Positions 4,878 through 5,864 of a DNA stretch of 5,864 nt are shown here, one piece after another. The position numbers were made by a program, and so were the translations under genes. How positions within the stretch are numbered: the first letter of the stretch is position 1; the number at the start of each line of letters is the position of its first letter. A model generated the notes under the pieces. The model was not told the origin of the DNA and searched no databases. It was given only the letters and a program-made list of their open reading frames with translations. Source of the stretch: Desulfovibrio sp. (GTDB lineage Bacteria > Desulfobacterota > Desulfovibrionia > Desulfovibrionales > Desulfovibrionaceae). The stretch spans positions 1 to 5,864 of the forward strand of contig DQED01000052.1 in NCBI GenBank assembly GCA_003525525.1, given 5' to 3'.

Positions 4878-5312
4878 ATGTCCGAACTCGACGCCTTCAT
4901 CGCCGACTGGCAAGACGACCCCAACGGGGTCAAGGCCGCTTTTCTGCGCCTCAAGAAAGTGCTCGAAAGCCTGAACGAAGCCACCGTCAGCTTCGTCCCG
5001 CGCCCGCCCGCGAGCTACAGCCTGCGTGCCGAACCCCCGCGCGGACGCCCCGTCATCACCATGGTCGACGTGGCCGCCCTCGACGGGGAACGCTTCCTGT
5101 CCGTGTGCTTCTACGCCGACACCATCACCGACCCCGACGAGCGCGGCGACCTCATTCCCGGCGGCCTGCTCTCCAAGGACGGCTACTGCTTCGACCTCGA
5201 TTCCGGCGACGACGCCGACGTCAGCTACGTCGAAGCCCGCATCTTCGAGGCCGCCGCGTCGTTCTCCCTTTCGGAAGACGACACCTGCGCCGAAGTCGAC
5301 GTCAACGACTAG
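4878..5312 (+). CDS. Acidic 144-residue protein of unknown function
   Basis: I do not recognise this family with certainty. The ATG at 4878 is chosen because AGGAGG lies 7 bases after its end upstream; an in-frame extension to 4770 would run through the promoter. The product begins with helix-like MSELDAFIADWQDD and VKAAFLRLKKVLESL, followed by a beta-rich middle (VSFVPRPPASYSLRAE, ITMVDVAALD, RFLSVCFYA) and an Asp/Glu-rich tail. It is strongly acidic, with three cysteines, and has no signal peptide or membrane helix, so it is probably a soluble cytoplasmic protein. Third-codon positions are almost all G or C, like yraN and typical of a resident gene. It is a single-gene unit between its own promoter and a strong terminator. 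Coding status is secure; function is open. Confidence 0.85.
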   Translation: MSELDAFIADWQDDPNGVKAAFLRLKKVLESLNEATVSFVPRPPASYSLRAEPPRGRPVITMVDVAALDGERFLSVCFYADTITDPDERGDLIPGGLLSKDGYCFDLDSGDDADVSYVEARIFEAAASFSLSEDDTCAEVDVND

Positions 5313-5331
5313 CCCGCCGCCCGCTCGCGCG

Positions 5332-5386
5332 GCCGCAAGAAAACGCCCCGAGGAATCCGCAAGGATCACGGGGCGTTTTTTGCGGC
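5332..5386. terminator. Bidirectional intrinsic terminator between convergent genes
   Basis: A long inverted repeat: GCCGCAA plus AAAACGCCCCG on the left (5332-5350, one unpaired G) with CGGGGCGTTTTTTGCGGC on the right (5369-5386), and an inner ATCC/GGAT stem closed by a GCAA loop. Read on the plus strand, the GC stem is followed by six T (5376-5381), ending the 4878 gene 20 bases after its stop. Read on the minus strand, it is followed by TTTTCTTG, serving yraN from the other side. Confidence 0.88.
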
Positions 5387-5417
5387 AAGACGCCGCGACA
5401 GGGCGTGCGCGGCGCCC

Positions 5418-5828
5418 CTATCCGGGCTGGTAGAAATTCCCCGTGCCCATGCCGTCTTCCAGGATGAAGGCATCGGGCAGGTGGGTGGCCGTCAGCGTTT
5501 TTCCCGAGGCGGTCACGGCCACCACGTCGAAGCGGCACGGCCGGTCCCACAGATCCCGCTCGGACAAAAACGCCGCCGCCGCCCGCACGAGCCGGCCGCG
5601 CTTGGCCGCGGTCACGGCCTGGTCCGGCCGGGCGAGGCTGCCCACGCCGCGCGTCTTGACCTCCACGAACACCACTGTTTCGCCGTCCTGGCAGACGAGG
5701 TCCACCTCGCCGCCGCGCGTGCGGTAGTTGCGCGCAAGCACCGTAAAGCCCTTGCCGGCGAGCAGCGCCTCGGCCGCCGTCTCGCCCGCGCGCCCGAGCC
5801 GGAGATGCGGCGCTTGGGAAGGAGTCAT
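5418..5828 (-). CDS. yraN: YraN / UPF0102 family nuclease-fold protein
   Basis: The 136-residue product belongs to UPF0102, small proteins with a Holliday-junction-resolvase-like (PD-(D/E)xK) fold whose in vivo role is unproven. Motifs in order: LGRAGETAAEALL with Glu16, VLARNYRTRGGEVDLV with Glu41 and Asp43, VVFVEVKTR with Glu56 and Lys58, and RFDVVAV around 100-106. The acidic residues and Lys are those expected for the metal site, so it looks intact. Length is slightly over the family's usual 115-130, with a short tail ending GNFYQPG. GGAGG lies 7 bases before the ATG. Its ATGA start overlaps the stop of the gene upstream, suggesting translational coupling. Transcription ends at the shared terminator 31 bases downstream. 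Very GC-rich, consistent with a resident chromosomal gene. Confidence 0.95.
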   Translation of the reverse strand: MTPSQAPHLRLGRAGETAAEALLAGKGFTVLARNYRTRGGEVDLVCQDGETVVFVEVKTRGVGSLARPDQAVTAAKRGRLVRAAAAFLSERDLWDRPCRFDVVAVTASGKTLTATHLPDAFILEDGMGTGNFYQPG

Positions 5829-5864
5829 GGGGAGGCCTCCGGCGGCCAGGAGAGGCTCTGCCTC
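5825..5864 (-). CDS. C-terminal end of the gene upstream of yraN, possibly ribonuclease HII
   Basis: Only the last 12 codons and TGA (5825-5827) are inside the window, reading RQSLSWPPEASP. The stop overlaps the yraN start as ATGA. In many proteobacteria, including sulfate reducers, yraN follows rnhB in an rplS-rnhB-yraN order, which is the reason to suggest rnhB. The tail itself carries no diagnostic residues, so the identity is inference from neighbourhood alone. Confidence 0.45.
   Translation of the reverse strand, partial: RQSLSWPPEASP

Noticed and set aside
4824..5369. 181-residue minus-strand frame opposite the 4878 gene
   Set aside because: Gly/Val/Ala-rich shadow that runs through the terminator and promoter; the plus frame has the ribosome site and signals.
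5026..5467. Ser/Thr/Pro-rich and Arg-rich plus-strand frames over the 4878 gene and terminator
   Set aside because: Low-complexity out-of-frame readings of GC-rich DNA crossing a terminator.
1..5864. CRISPR array, riboswitch, rRNA
   Set aside because: No spaced identical repeats and no conserved RNA motif other than tRNA-Phe seen on either strand.

Overview
The window reads as a GC-rich proteobacterial chromosome, most likely a sulfate reducer of the Desulfovibrio group. That placement rests on the style of the very GC-rich right-hand genes (a yraN/UPF0102 gene overlapping an upstream gene, an acidic orphan protein) and is inference from recalled families, not a search. The window splits into two halves around a tRNA-Phe gene at 4555-4630.

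Left half (1-3359): a complete divergent control unit for a tripartite RND drug efflux pump. On the minus strand lie a lipoprotein membrane-fusion adaptor (257-1414) and, 20 bases downstream, the first 78 codons of the RND inner-membrane pump (1-236, running off the window). On the plus strand lie an OmpR-type response regulator (start taken at 1534) and its histidine kinase (2268-3359), coupled by an ATGA overlap. All four proteins resemble the AdeA, AdeB, AdeR and AdeS proteins of Acinetobacter more closely than generic AcrAB or BaeSR, and the gene order is the same as in adeRS-adeAB (also smeYZ-smeRySy of Stenotrophomonas). The 119-base divergent spacer carries three ATGGA boxes spaced 11 and 22 bases apart, a good candidate for the regulator's operator. 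The likely circuit is that the kinase senses an envelope signal, phosphorylates the regulator at Asp66, and the regulator turns on the pump genes from the shared spacer.

Middle (3360-4554): a poorly coding stretch of about 690 bases with short, promoterless open frames that look like gene remnants. One resembles the C-terminal end of a nucleotidyltransferase-like protein; another, on the minus strand, contains a 16-residue duplicated motif. A G-rich tract follows, then an intact small Cys-rich YkgJ-type gene (4050-4361, minus), a short tandem GTGGGGAGA repeat and the intrinsic terminator of the tRNA gene.

Right half (4555-5864): tRNA-Phe(GAA) with encoded CCA and its own promoter (minus), a promoter and strong Shine-Dalgarno leading to an acidic 144-residue protein of unknown function (4878-5312, plus), a bidirectional terminator, yraN (5418-5828, minus), and the last 12 codons of an upstream gene, possibly rnhB, that overlaps yraN by four bases.

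Overall interpretation: ordinary housekeeping chromosome on the right, and on the left an acquired resistance-type efflux locus with debris of rearrangement, lying on the 3' side of a tRNA-Phe gene, a usual place for integrative elements. No integrase, transposase or second att copy is inside the window, so the island reading is a hypothesis.
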